From the NCBI GenBank assembly GCA_963969365.1, contig OZ017749.1, positions 682,001-746,000 on the forward strand: a stretch of DNA of 64,000 nt, given 5' to 3'. A program made the position numbers and the translations under genes. Below the pieces are notes generated by a model. It saw nothing but the letters and a program-made list of their open reading frames with translations. It did not search any database and was not told where the DNA came from. This stretch comes from Asterochloris sp. CNOR1 (Eukaryota > Chlorophyta > Trebouxiophyceae > Trebouxiales > Trebouxiaceae). Shown piece after piece: positions 15,006 through 25,400 of the stretch; position 1 is the stretch's first letter; each line of letters begins with the position of its first letter.

Positions 15006-17061
15006 GCACCTGCCAGCTGCTATGTCACCTACTGATTCCCAAATAACGTCCCACTGCACAGAGTGGCACCTGGCTCCAGCTGCCGTCACGCCTGAGTTCC
15101 TCAAGGCTTGTTCCCCTTGGTCAGAGTGTGTTGCAAAAGCCTATGACCAAGCCTTGAGCACCCCCCCTGCAGGGCATGCGATGCCCTTGGCCTGTGTGAT
15201 TTTGTGGCAGAGCTCAGGGGCCATGCTGCACCAGGTGAGCCAAGTGGACAGTTTTTACACCACTGTTTCGTCATGGTTGTGCAATGCATTGGTACTGGTA
15301 GTGTTCTATGGCAAGCCTTGGCACTTGAATCAGCACAGGGAAGGGGTAGTCATCAGAGTCAAGTGCCAACTCAAGCCACATGCAGATGAGCTCGCATTTC
15401 TGCAGGAAGTTTGCTTGGCACCTGTCGCTGTCCTGAGTACTGCGCTATGTGGGTCGCTGCCTCATGTCATTTGTGGTAGACATTGTTGCTATGTTGGCTG
15501 CTGCAGAGGCCTTCCTACAGTCTGAGCAGCCAGCTCGTGAACAGGCGTAACCTGCAGACCCTCCATCTCCCCAAGACCACAAGTTGCTGTTCTGTCCACT
15601 AAAGGCTGATGTCGGCATGGCTCTGCCAGACCTCAAAGCAACATATGCAGGTGTTTGTCGCAGCGTCGGACCCTGTCCCCTGGGTCGACGTGCAGTCTGT
15701 TCTGGTCTTTGCCGCCATGTGCACTTCAGACACTGTCTGTACTGCTTTCTTTGCCCTTGACTCTGATGACTACCCCTTCCCTTTGCTGCTAAGTTGCAAG
15801 TGCCAAGGCTTGCCAGAGTACACTACCAGTCCCTATGCATTGGACAACCTCAAAGAGTCTTTGATTGAAAGCTGTCCATGTCTGCTTGAGTCTCTGATGG
15901 ACAGGACCCAACAGCAACACTTCAAGGAGCTGCAGCCCGTTACCAAGGAGACATGCAAGCAATACAAAAGGCCAAAACTGGAGCACAAAGCTGTGTGTTC
16001 CATCAGGGTGGTTGATTGGGACTGGATAGCTCTGCTGACTAGCAGGAATCTGATGGCAGTCTTTCAGTGAGGAAGTGTGCACATGGTATGTGGTCAAAAG
16101 TCATGTAGGCATGTGGGCACCACCAGGTAGCAGCAGAGGGCCATGAATGTCTGCTGCTGACAGTTACTGCAGCATGCTGCGCAGGTTCAAATACAATGTG
16201 CATTGAGCCAGCACAGGAACCCCTGGCTGTCATTGGGAAAGGGTGGCGTTCTGTTGCACATTCCAAGGCTCATTTTAAGGCTACTTTGACAACAAAAATT
16301 CTGCATGCAGAGGCAGCCAAGTTCATGCGTGATGCTTGTCCACCTCAGAACAGCCACAGGCATCCTTGCAGTCACACAAGACCTCAAGCAGTGACCAGGC
16401 AAAAGCATGCTGGCAGCGGCATCAGAGTGCGGCAGCTTGCCTGTAGAGGGGTGCCCTGCCTTCACACTCAACACATCTGCAAGCTGCAGAGTGCTGAAAC
16501 ACCACCTGCAGTGGAACCCATGCCTTTGAACACCGGTGCTGACCCTCCAGCACAGGCGGCACATTCCACACCCTGGCACTAGGCAAACTCAGGCGTCTAA
16601 ACAGCCAGAACAGCAGAACCCAGCATTGCAGCGAAACTTTCAAGCCCCTCATGCATTGTAATATGCATGCATTGTAATGCGCATTTCCCACAGCAAACAA
16701 ACATGCACACATGTGTACAGGGGAACCAGCAATACTGACGGAAACATCATGATAAGCCCTTCTGCTCTCTGACGGTGCGTAAGCACCTGCACAGCACATG
16801 TTGCAGACCCTGGTGGTACAGCACCAAGCCACAAAGATGCAGTGGTGGTGACTTGCTGCGCGCTGGGGGCGCATCTACCCAGGTGCATGCGAGCAGCATT
16901 GGGAAGACGGCACCTACCTCCCAGACTGGTTCAATGAATGCGTGCCACGCCGCGTCTTCCTTCAGTGCAGCACCAGTGCCTCTCAAAGAGCAACTCAAGG
17001 GCAATGCAGACTTTGGGCCAAGAGCTATAGGCTACATACGAAGCAGCTAGAGCCGCCCATG
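15006..17061. other. Convergent region between the two bZIP genes
   Basis: The region is about 2 kb and holds no gene I can support. Two plus-strand open frames, 15022-15525 and 15609-16070 (153 codons), have no recognisable motif, and each contains one arm of the foldback repeat at 15276-15848, so they may be remnants of a mobile or duplicated segment. From 16100 to 17061 I see only short chance frames. Confidence 0.4.
15276..15848. repeat. Foldback (inverted) repeat, arms of about 92 bp
   Basis: The segment 15276-15366 is similar to the reverse complement of 15754-15848. Shared strings include ggcaagccttggcacttg and aaggggtagtcatcagagtc, with scattered mismatches and one small length difference. 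The spacer is about 390 bp. No target-site duplication or transposase was recognised. It could be a foldback/MITE-like element or an inverted local duplication. Confidence 0.75.
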
Positions 17062-20000
17062 TCAGGCCTGGACACTTTGAGTCCCTTCGGGACACACAGT
17101 TCTCATGGGCATTTGCACATCATCAATGCCCGTCGGCCCCACCTCCAGGAGCACCTGCTGCAGCTCCTGAACAACTCCCAGGGGCTGAAGAGGCCGTGCT
17201 TTGCCATGTGCTGGGGCCTGAACATCTAGATCTTGGCCAGAAGGTGGCTGCTGTCCGCCCCACAACCCTGTCTGTTGCTGTTCTGCTGTCCTGGCGTGTG
17301 CGGTCTGATGCTGCTGCGCCTGGGCAGCAGCAGCAGACCCCAACGGCTGTGTTGGTGGCAGCTCATGTCTCTTTGCAGGCAGGGTCTGCTGCTGCTGCAG
17401 TGCAGCAGCACCATGCCTGGGGCCTGGCTGGTGGTACGAGTGTGGCTGAAGCTGAGGAGTTGAGCGGGGATTGTTACTCTCTGACTGCATGATGTGATCA
17501 AAAATTGATCGGTTGGGCTGTGCAGACTGAAATGCAGCCGACTGAGGGTGCCTGAGGAGGGACTCAGTGGAAGTTGGCAGAGGTGGGCTGAGGCCTGGCA
17601 TTGCTTGACTGGTGTTGGAATCGAAAGAATACGTGCCAGAAAGGGCTGCCTCTGCGCCTGCTGCGGCCTGCTGTGCCGGCGCAGAGACAGTGGCCCCAGG
17701 CTGGGACGCGGCATTACTGGATGACGGCAGCAGCACCTGGGGGGGCCAGGCTGCATCGAATGTGGTCGTCTGGCCCATTGGTCGCCCAGCCGGCTCTGTG
17801 GGCTTCGTAACCTTTGCTGGGGGCAACACAGCCTCGTCGCCCTGCCTGGCAGGGCAACCAGCCGGCATCAGGCCTGGCTGGGACCTGGCAGCCTGGGCGG
17901 CATAGCTGAGGCTCTGCTGCATGCTCCTGCAGCTCCCAGCCATGCCAGCTGAGGGCTGAGCACTGGCCATGGCCTGGTCTGTGAACCCTTCCTGGCGTCC
18001 TGGGACGTCGGCCCAGCCTGTTGCCGGACGCCCTGGCTGTGCACTCCTGCTTGGGCTGGCCCTCCCAGTCTGGAAAGCCCTGGAGAGGTCAGCCTGAGCA
18101 GGACCTACGGGACTGGCTTGGGCAGGCTGGGACGAGACGCTGCCATGCTGTCCCGCACCTTCATCCCTTGTTCTTGATCTGATCAAGGACCAGGCCGGTC
18201 GCTGGTCCCCTGGCTGAGCACTGCCAAGAGCTGTCTGGACGCCAAGCGCAAGCTCAGCAGCGCCAGGGGTTGCCACCTCCTCCACCAGCAGTGGCGGCGG
18301 CTGCGGAGGCTTGAATAAGGCTCTGCTAGGTTGCATGGCCTGAGCAGACAGCCTGCAGACAGGAAGTGCAAGGCTAGTTGCTTACGACCGACAGCTATTC
18401 TGCAGATAGCGAGGCTCATTGGACCTGTCGCAGATCAGGCAAGGGGTCGAAATAGGTCTGTGCTGGGCCGCATGCGGGAGCAGCGCTGACCTGCATTGTC
18501 ATGAGCAGCGCAGTGCCATGCAGTGCTGCCACCTGGTCAATGGGTCGCCCCAAGAGGGCTGATTGGTACGTGCCTCGGTCGTGACAATGCAGCAAGATGA
18601 ATGGTGGCTTCCTCCGGATCAGACGCTGCCTTGAAAATTCTGTGCTGGCTGGTCAAGCTTATCGATATGCCTCTGAGGCCGTTGTCTCCAGGTACCGCTC
18701 ATGATGCTGAACGGTCAGAGTCTCACAGCAGCGCAGTGCAGGGGTCAGCAGCCTTCAGGCCCACCTGTGCAGCTCGGCAGTGAGCGCCAACCGCCTCCTG
18801 ATGAGCGGGCCCTGGGTGCGCCGCAGGATGTTGCGCCGTCGGACCAGAGCCTCCTGCTGCTCCTGCGTCAGATTGAGGCAGCCCTGCAGGACATTTTCTT
18901 TTTGAATGCCAAAGGGCTCTCAGTGCTGCAGTGCGGGGCCCCTGTCAGGCCTCTGCATGGTGATCAAGGCCGCCCTGCGCAGGAGTCAGTGGAAAAGTCT
19001 CTGCCCTTGTCAGGGCTGCAGTGGCACGCCACACAGAGCACAGCAGTATACATGACCCTGTGATGCTGCAGCGCCATGCCAAAGGATGCCACGTGCTGCA
19101 GAACCTTGCAGTGCTACTGCGGCATCAGGGACATAGAAAGGGAACAGAACACCTAGCCGCCAGCCATGTCCAGGGCAGCAGCAACAAAACAAGTTTGTGG
19201 TGCCCTGAGTCCTGTGTGATGAGCATGGCAGAGTTTGGATGGCTGTGCCAAGACCAAGCGGGTCATCGCTGTGGGCCTTACCAGCAGTGTCTCATACATG
19301 TGCGCATCTGGCACGGCCTGGACGGGCGCTGCCTGGCCTGCAGCATCCAGCGGCTGCTCCAGCAGTTGCTGCAGCAGGGTGGGGTTGCCGAAGGCCAGCC
19401 CCGTCAGCCACTGGCTGAAGGTGGTGATGCCCTCCTGCAAGCAACATGCTGTCGGGGTCAGGTGGGCACAGATGCCTGGTGACCCGAGGAGGGCCACCAA
19501 GACTGTGTCTGGCAATAGGGTATCCCCTGCCACCAGACAGAGAGCACAGTGCTAGCAGGCGCCAGCGACTTTGGTGGCGCTCAATGGCAGTGGCAGCTGC
19601 GTGTCCTGGACACAATTGACAGCACCTGAAACATCTGGGAGCTGCTGTGCATGCCACTGATGCTGCAAGCGGCACTGCATGCGCTTGAAAGCATGCTGAA
19701 GCATGCCTGCAGCTCAGCGCATGGTCTGGGTTTGGGGCGCTGCACAGCACGCATTTGAACAGCATGCAGAAGCGCACCTGCAGCCTCAGCGCGTCGTCTG
19801 GGCCTGGCCTGGCCTCAGCCATCACTTCAGACCAGTCGTTCACAAAGCACTTCCACAGCAGGCAGGCCTCCTGGAAGGGCAGGCTGCAGGCGCGACTCGT
19901 GTGCAGCTCCTGCATGGGCACCCCCCCCCCCCCCCCAAGTCAGCAGACCGAGACACGCCGCTGTGCACAACGTGGAGAGCAGGAGCAGGGCTCAAGGCTT

Positions 20001-21519
20001 CCCAGTGGACCTCTGATGCACCATCATGCCGCTCTTCAGGCCTTCAAACTGACAACGACTCCAGGGTGCTCTGTGAGCTGGTTGGAGGCAAGGTGTGCAT
20101 TGCAGCCACGCTGCAGTACTGCAGGCCCAGGGCTGTCGCCCCTGGAGGGAGTGTGCCGTGGGCCAGGCATAAGACTCCCCATACACCTCCAGCAGTCAGC
20201 ATGTTGCCAACCCACTCAGTCCAAGCGTTACGGGCTTCACCACTGTGTAGGCACATATGAGGCACCTCTGATCCTTGGCCAGTGTGGCTACCCTTGTCTG
20301 GTGGGTGTACATGACCCCGTGATGACCAGGCACCCCACCTGCCGCTTCCCTCCGAGTGGCAGCACCAGCTTGTGTGGCACCCGAGTGCCCAGCATGCCAG
20401 CCAGCCTGGCGTTGACGCTGACCCAGGGGCCACGCAGCTCCTGCAGGAAGCAGGCACGGCGGGGACCTGACCAAGGCCAGGCTTTGCTCACTTGCGGTGA
20501 GGCAGATCCCCCGAGGGGCCGGCACAGCAGTCCCTCTAGAAAGACAACTTCGGCATCCCAAGCTTGGGCCCGCGCATGGCCCACCATGGGTCACATGGAG
20601 CCCTCATGTCTTGCCAGCAGCCCCTCTCTGCAGAGGGCCAACCCCCGATGGCAGGTGATGCCGGGTGCTGATTACAGAAAGCCATGGCATCACTGTTGGA
20701 GCATGACCACGTCATTCAGGCCGCTGTGAAGCCCCGCTGGGTGCTCATCACAAACATGACAGAGCAATGACACCACACTCTGCATCTGCAAGCCTTGTGC
20801 ATCCTGGTGGCAGCTGCACAGCGGCATGCTCAGCAGGCAGCAGTCCCAGCCTGACAGCATGAACAGTCAAAAGATACTGCATCAGGTTCACACCTCCATG
20901 TGGGGCGTCCCGGCACACAGAAAGGTGCTCCTCTCCAGAAGAGCATTGCGGCTTCGCAGGCGCGAATTCACAGCCAGTGCTGACTGCAGCTGCTTCTGCA
21001 GCTCAAAGATCTGCCCCTGCATGACCTTGCGCTCTCCCTGGGGCCAGGGCAGAGCAGCTGCATCAGTCTCTGCATCAGGGTTGCTCTCGAGAGAGGTATG
21101 CCAGGCATGGCTGCTCTGCACCCTGCACCTCTATGGCCTTCCTGCGCCCTCTTGAGGGCCAGCCTGTCTGCCTTGATGAGGCCACCGCAGTCAGCCAGTG
21201 CAGGAGAGTGCATCAGGGAACTCACGGTGCGCTTCTTGCGATGCTTGGCCTGCGACGCTCTGTTCAAACGACGCTGGCGCTCCTGCCTGCTTTCCTGCTG
21301 ATGCGCAGGGTCTGGTGTGCCCATCTGCTGCTCCTCCCTTGCCTCCTGTCGCGCTGCAGCATGACTGGGTGTCCTCTCTGTGTCCGACTGCAGGTCCTCA
21401 TTAGTTTCGAGCTGAAGCCTGGGGTCATGGAGGGACAACTCAGCGCTGCCCCGACCGTCGTGAAGCATGGCATGGAGAGCATCTTCTGAGAAGACGTCCA
21501 AGAACTCGTCGTGGTCCAT
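17062..21519 (-). CDS. bZIP transcription factor with Q/P-rich C-terminal tail (paralog 2)
   Basis: Seven exons on the minus strand: 21226-21519 (first ATG 21519, in-frame stop upstream), 20894-21037, 20339-20440, 19778-19909, 19282-19434, 18765-18883 and 17062-18352 (TGA). They total 2235 bases, or 744 residues, with all phases consistent. The first two exons join to a textbook bZIP: basic region NRASQAKHRKKR with N-x7-R, then nine residues to a zipper M-x6-L-x6-A-x6-L-x6-L (IFELQKQLQSALAVNSRL). Middle exons (LLWKCFVNDW; TFSQWLTGLAFGNPTLLQQ; NLTQEQQEALVRRRN) align segment by segment with the gene at 10119-15005. The last exon is a 430-codon low-complexity Gln/Pro/Ser/Ala tail, probably an activation or disordered region, which the paralog lacks. 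A possible cassette exon at 21129-21171 (ADRLALKRAQ) lies in the first intron but would break the zipper spacing. Confidence 0.8.
19921..19936. repeat. C16 homopolymer (G16 in the transcript)
   Basis: Sixteen consecutive C on the plus strand. In the minus-strand bZIP transcript this is a G run ending about 10 bases before the 3' splice site at 19910, where a pyrimidine tract would be expected. Confidence 0.95.
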
Positions 21520-21613
21520 GCAGTGCTGCACAGATCTGACCAGGATCTGCACTGAGAGGTTCCTGGGTAGGTCAGCCCCAAAACCGTGTCGGAAGATCAG
21601 CCGTTAAGCAAGT

Positions 21614-21874
21614 TCACTTGGCTTTCATGCAATTTGAATAAATTGTAAATCTTAATTGTGAACCAGTGTTGCTCGCAATCCTGACGTTGGCATGCTTAAA
21701 GATCTGCTGCACGGCCTGGACAGAAGTGAAAAGGACTCCAGCAAGATCAAATTTGGGTTTGTCAGCAGACTTGATCACTCTGCCAGTCTCGATCCCAGAA
21801 TTCGAACCCATCACAATATAGACATCATCACCTTTACCCTCTTCAATGTTTGTCACGGTTAACCAGTCCCCTAC
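21614..21874 (-). CDS. Last exon of an unrecognised, AT-rich gene
   Basis: After an acceptor (ttggcag) the frame runs 86 codons to TGA: VGDWLTVTNIEEGKGDDVYI, then GSNSGIETGRVIKSADKP, a hydrophobic LAGVLFTSVQAVQQIF helix and SNTGSQLRFTIYS. It reads like real protein and starts in phase 0. It is clearly more AT-rich than neighbouring exons. Upstream, 21975-22075 contains coding-looking sequence in other frames (SFQDVSKKEAVPRNAP), but no junction gave a consistent phase, so the 5' part is not modelled. It lies between the lycopene cyclase stop (22416) and the second bZIP start (21519), on the same strand as both. I do not recognise the family. Confidence 0.45.
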   Translation of the reverse strand, partial: VGDWLTVTNIEEGKGDDVYIVMGSNSGIETGRVIKSADKPKFDLAGVLFTSVQAVQQIFKHANVRIASNTGSQLRFTIYSNCMKAK

Positions 21875-22415
21875 CTGCCAAACAACGCACAATATCAGGT
21901 GTGGCACTGGCGCCAGAACCTTCATGGCTCTTACTTCAGCTGGAGGCTTGGATGAAGCATTTCACAGGCAAGGAGGTGCATTCCGGGGCACAGCCTCTTT
22001 CTTGGACACATCTTGGAAGCTGAATCTGCCACAAGACAGCAAACAAGTGACTTGGCCATTGCAGCATCCTGTGGAGGACCGACGACCAGCCTAGTGTGTG
22101 CAGCACGCTTCACTTAGCTTGCCAGCATGACTGTCGTGCACATGCAGATTGCCAGTGTTCACTTGAGCAACTCACAGGAAATTCATTGTATGGCCTTTAC
22201 TCATCCTGTGGTAACTTGATTACTCAAGACCATCATGAGAATAGCTGCTGCAGTCAGCTTGGCGGTGGTGACGGCACTGCTGTCCAGCATTTTTGCTTGG
22301 AGACCTGCAGCACAGCATGAGGCATGGGGAGTCTGAGCGCTCAAGAAGTGCCAGTGTTGTGAGCATGTGTGCCACCACGCTGCAATACAGCTCCAGAGTC
22401 TGGCCTGCAAGGCGC

Positions 22416-25400
22416 TCATGACACAGCAGACACCTCACCAGCATACGTCCTCAGCATGTACATGCCGGCAGGGTCCGTGATGAGGTGCTTCATCAGCTTG
22501 AACTGGATGCCTGGGGGCGCCTTGATCATGGTCAGGAAGGCGAAGGCCAGCAGGTGCCCAGAGGAGAGGGATGACGCAAGGAAGCCTCGCCAGTAAAAGT
22601 CTGGGAGGCTGAAAAACGTCCTGAAGAAGTTGTTGGTGGCGCCTATGTCGAGCTGGGTGAGGAGCTCCATGCCAAAGACGTGGAAAGCCGCCTGCAGGCC
22701 GGCAAACTACATTTGTTGTAGTTTGTTGAGCTGTTTAAGCTGGTGTGTAAGTTGGGCAGCTGGACGGCCGGCAGGTCAGGAGTGTGCACATGCACATCAT
22801 CATGCCGGCTGTGTGGAGCTTCCGGCTATAAAGGGTTGTTGACCAAAACGCAGGGTTGTTGCGGAGCCCTATGCAATGTCATGCAGCTTCCTCAAGTCCA
22901 CTTGCTTTCAGCTGAGCAGAGGGTGCTTGACACATCACTCTTGCAACCCAAGAGGCGCCTGGCCTCACAGACAAACTTCACAGGCCACCTTCCACACCAA
23001 ACCTACTGCCAGGAGCGGTGTGCACACGCCATCCTGTTCCCTCCCCATCAGCTTAGCCTGCCAGACATTCCAAGTACCTTGCTGGGGCGGTGGTGTAGCA
23101 CAGTTCAATTTGCATCGTATCCCATGCCTGCCAACCTGTGGCCCCCTGTCCTTAGCCACAGAGCCTGTCAGAGTATTCAATGGACAGGCCCTGCCCACAG
23201 CTCACAGCTCAGGCAGTACCTGGCGCCGCTTCTCCTGCGGCCACAGCGCCTGCCACACGCTCTCGGCCCGACGGTCGACATCGTCGCTCTTCCGCTGCAG
23301 CAGACGGGCCACATCACGGGCGAAGGCAGGGGCCTCCCGCAGGCTGCGAGCGATGCTGTACCCTGTGGCGGGGTGCACCAGGTTGGCGGCCGCGCCGAAG
23401 GCCGTCAGGGTCTGATCTCCTGAGGGCAGGGGACCGCCCACAGGGATGAAGGACCACTCCTTCTCATAAATCTTGATCACCTGCAGGCACGCACTTTGTG
23501 TCGGTCTTTGGCTCCAAGTAAAGAGAACAGGGTTCTCAGAGGGGCAACAGGTGTGGGGGATTGACAACCGCCTGCATATGACGGGCAGACAACGCTGGCA
23601 CCTGTGCTCTGCCTCTGCTGTCAGAACCCCCCCTACTCTGAACAGGGCAGCCTCTTTGACAGCCAGGTATGGCCCTCCTGCGAGGCACCTCCCTGCAAGC
23701 AGCGAGCGCTCTTCCCCTCAGATGTAGGTTCCCCTCAGATCAGCCGCTGGGAATCAGCTCGATCAACGCATCTTGATACCCCTGGCTGCCAGCCCCTGTG
23801 GTGGCAGAGCAGGCGTCCAGACATCCCAATGACAGGCCGCCTCTGCCAGCCCGGACAGCCCTGATAGTGCACTGTCCACCCTAGTCGTGCCAGCTGCACT
23901 TTGACCTATGGTTTCAGGAGCAGAGCAAATGACCTCTTTGTATAGGCACTACACTAATAATGGAGGACAGCAGAACAGGGGGCAGGTCTGACAGACGAGC
24001 AAGCCACCAGGAGCATGCAACAAGGGGCAGCTAGGGAGCATGCAGCTGGATGCCAGCATGCTGGCGCCGCTCCCCAGCATGATGCGGCTGCCATTTGTCC
24101 CGCTTGGAGATGGTACCAGACACCCCAGGTACAAATGCCTGCCACTCACAGACACCACTCGCAACAGTGCTGCCAATGGGCGCCGACCACCCCTCCAGCT
24201 GTTGCTTTAGTAATAGTCTATCACCAGACCCAGCTTGGCACTCAAGACGCCTTGATGTCGGCTTGACATGCCCCAAAAGGGGCTCACTCAACCGGCACGT
24301 ACCTTGATGCCCATGGCTGCCAGCCATGACGCTTGCGGACAGCACAGATCAGCCCCACTCCTGCCACCTGGCAATCACAGAGTTGACCACCAAGCCCACC
24401 TTGATGCCCATAGCCGCTAACCGCCTCTCCAGCCGCCTCTTCAGAACGGCAAAGGGCAAGGCAGGCTTGGCCACCAGGCAGGTCTCCTCCAGAAAGACGC
24501 GTCCGCGGTCTACAGGCATCGCGTACAGGAACGAGGGCACCTCAGCCTGGGTGCCCCAAACGCCCTCGCCCGCCAGGGGATGGTTACCAGGCTCAAGTCT
24601 GCAGCATACAGTGCAATGGCGCCAGTGGAGACATGTCTGGTGCCTCTGCCTTCAGGAAGGCTGCCAATTAAGGTGCACTGCAGGGGTTGCCACCATCAGT
24701 ATGTCAGCAAGAAATCAGCTGGGTGAGTGCCCTCCCCCTTTCCTCCCCCATCCCAGATTGCCTACCTGCGAGCACCGCCATCCCACAGCCCGGTGTGGTG
24801 CCGTCGAAAGTCCATGAACAGCATGGAGTTGGGGTCGTAGGCTTTGTCATATCCCTCCACCTCAGCCTCAATGCCGTATGCTGTCTGGGCAGCCACTGTT
24901 GGAGCGCCACCCTCATACTGTAAAAACTTTCCGGCAGCTGCGCCTGCTGCCAGAATGACCAACCTGAAGCCGGGGGGGGAGGCTTGTTTTAAAAAACGAC
25001 GCAGCAGTGCCTGTCAGCAAAGTCCACCTCCTTGCTCAAACAGCGTTGCTCGACCTCCTGCCAGGATGAGCGGTCTACAGGTGTAAGGCAGATGCCAATG
25101 CAGAATTGCAGGTGGGTGTGTGGTGCATACGCTGAACCCTGTTCTGTTGTGCAGCAAGCGCAGTCCAGCTCACAGACATATGTAATGTCTACGAGCTGGT
25201 TTGCCAAGCCTGGTGCCTCGACATGCTGCAGCCCGCATACAGGCCCTCGCCTGGACTGAAGGCGGCTTCCGTCTTTGAGCGTCAGCTGGGCAGTGCCGTG
25301 CTCTGGCAGCACGCTGTGCCCCGTCATCTCCCCAGGCAGGAACTGCACCCCCTGCTGCTTGCACCGCTCCATCAGCTTGTTGCGCAGCCGGCGGCGGCAG

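Noticed and set aside
16100-17061. Possible gene in the bZIP convergent region
   Set aside because: Only short frames without motifs or plausible splice chains.
21129-21171. Extra bZIP 2 exon reading ADRLALKRAQ
   Set aside because: Including it destroys the nine-residue spacing between the basic region and the first zipper position and needs a weak acceptor; direct joining of the flanking exons gives a textbook bZIP. It could still be an alternative cassette.
22743-23423. 226-codon plus-strand open frame
   Set aside because: Shadow of the lycopene cyclase exon 23220-23480 and adjoining introns on the opposite strand.
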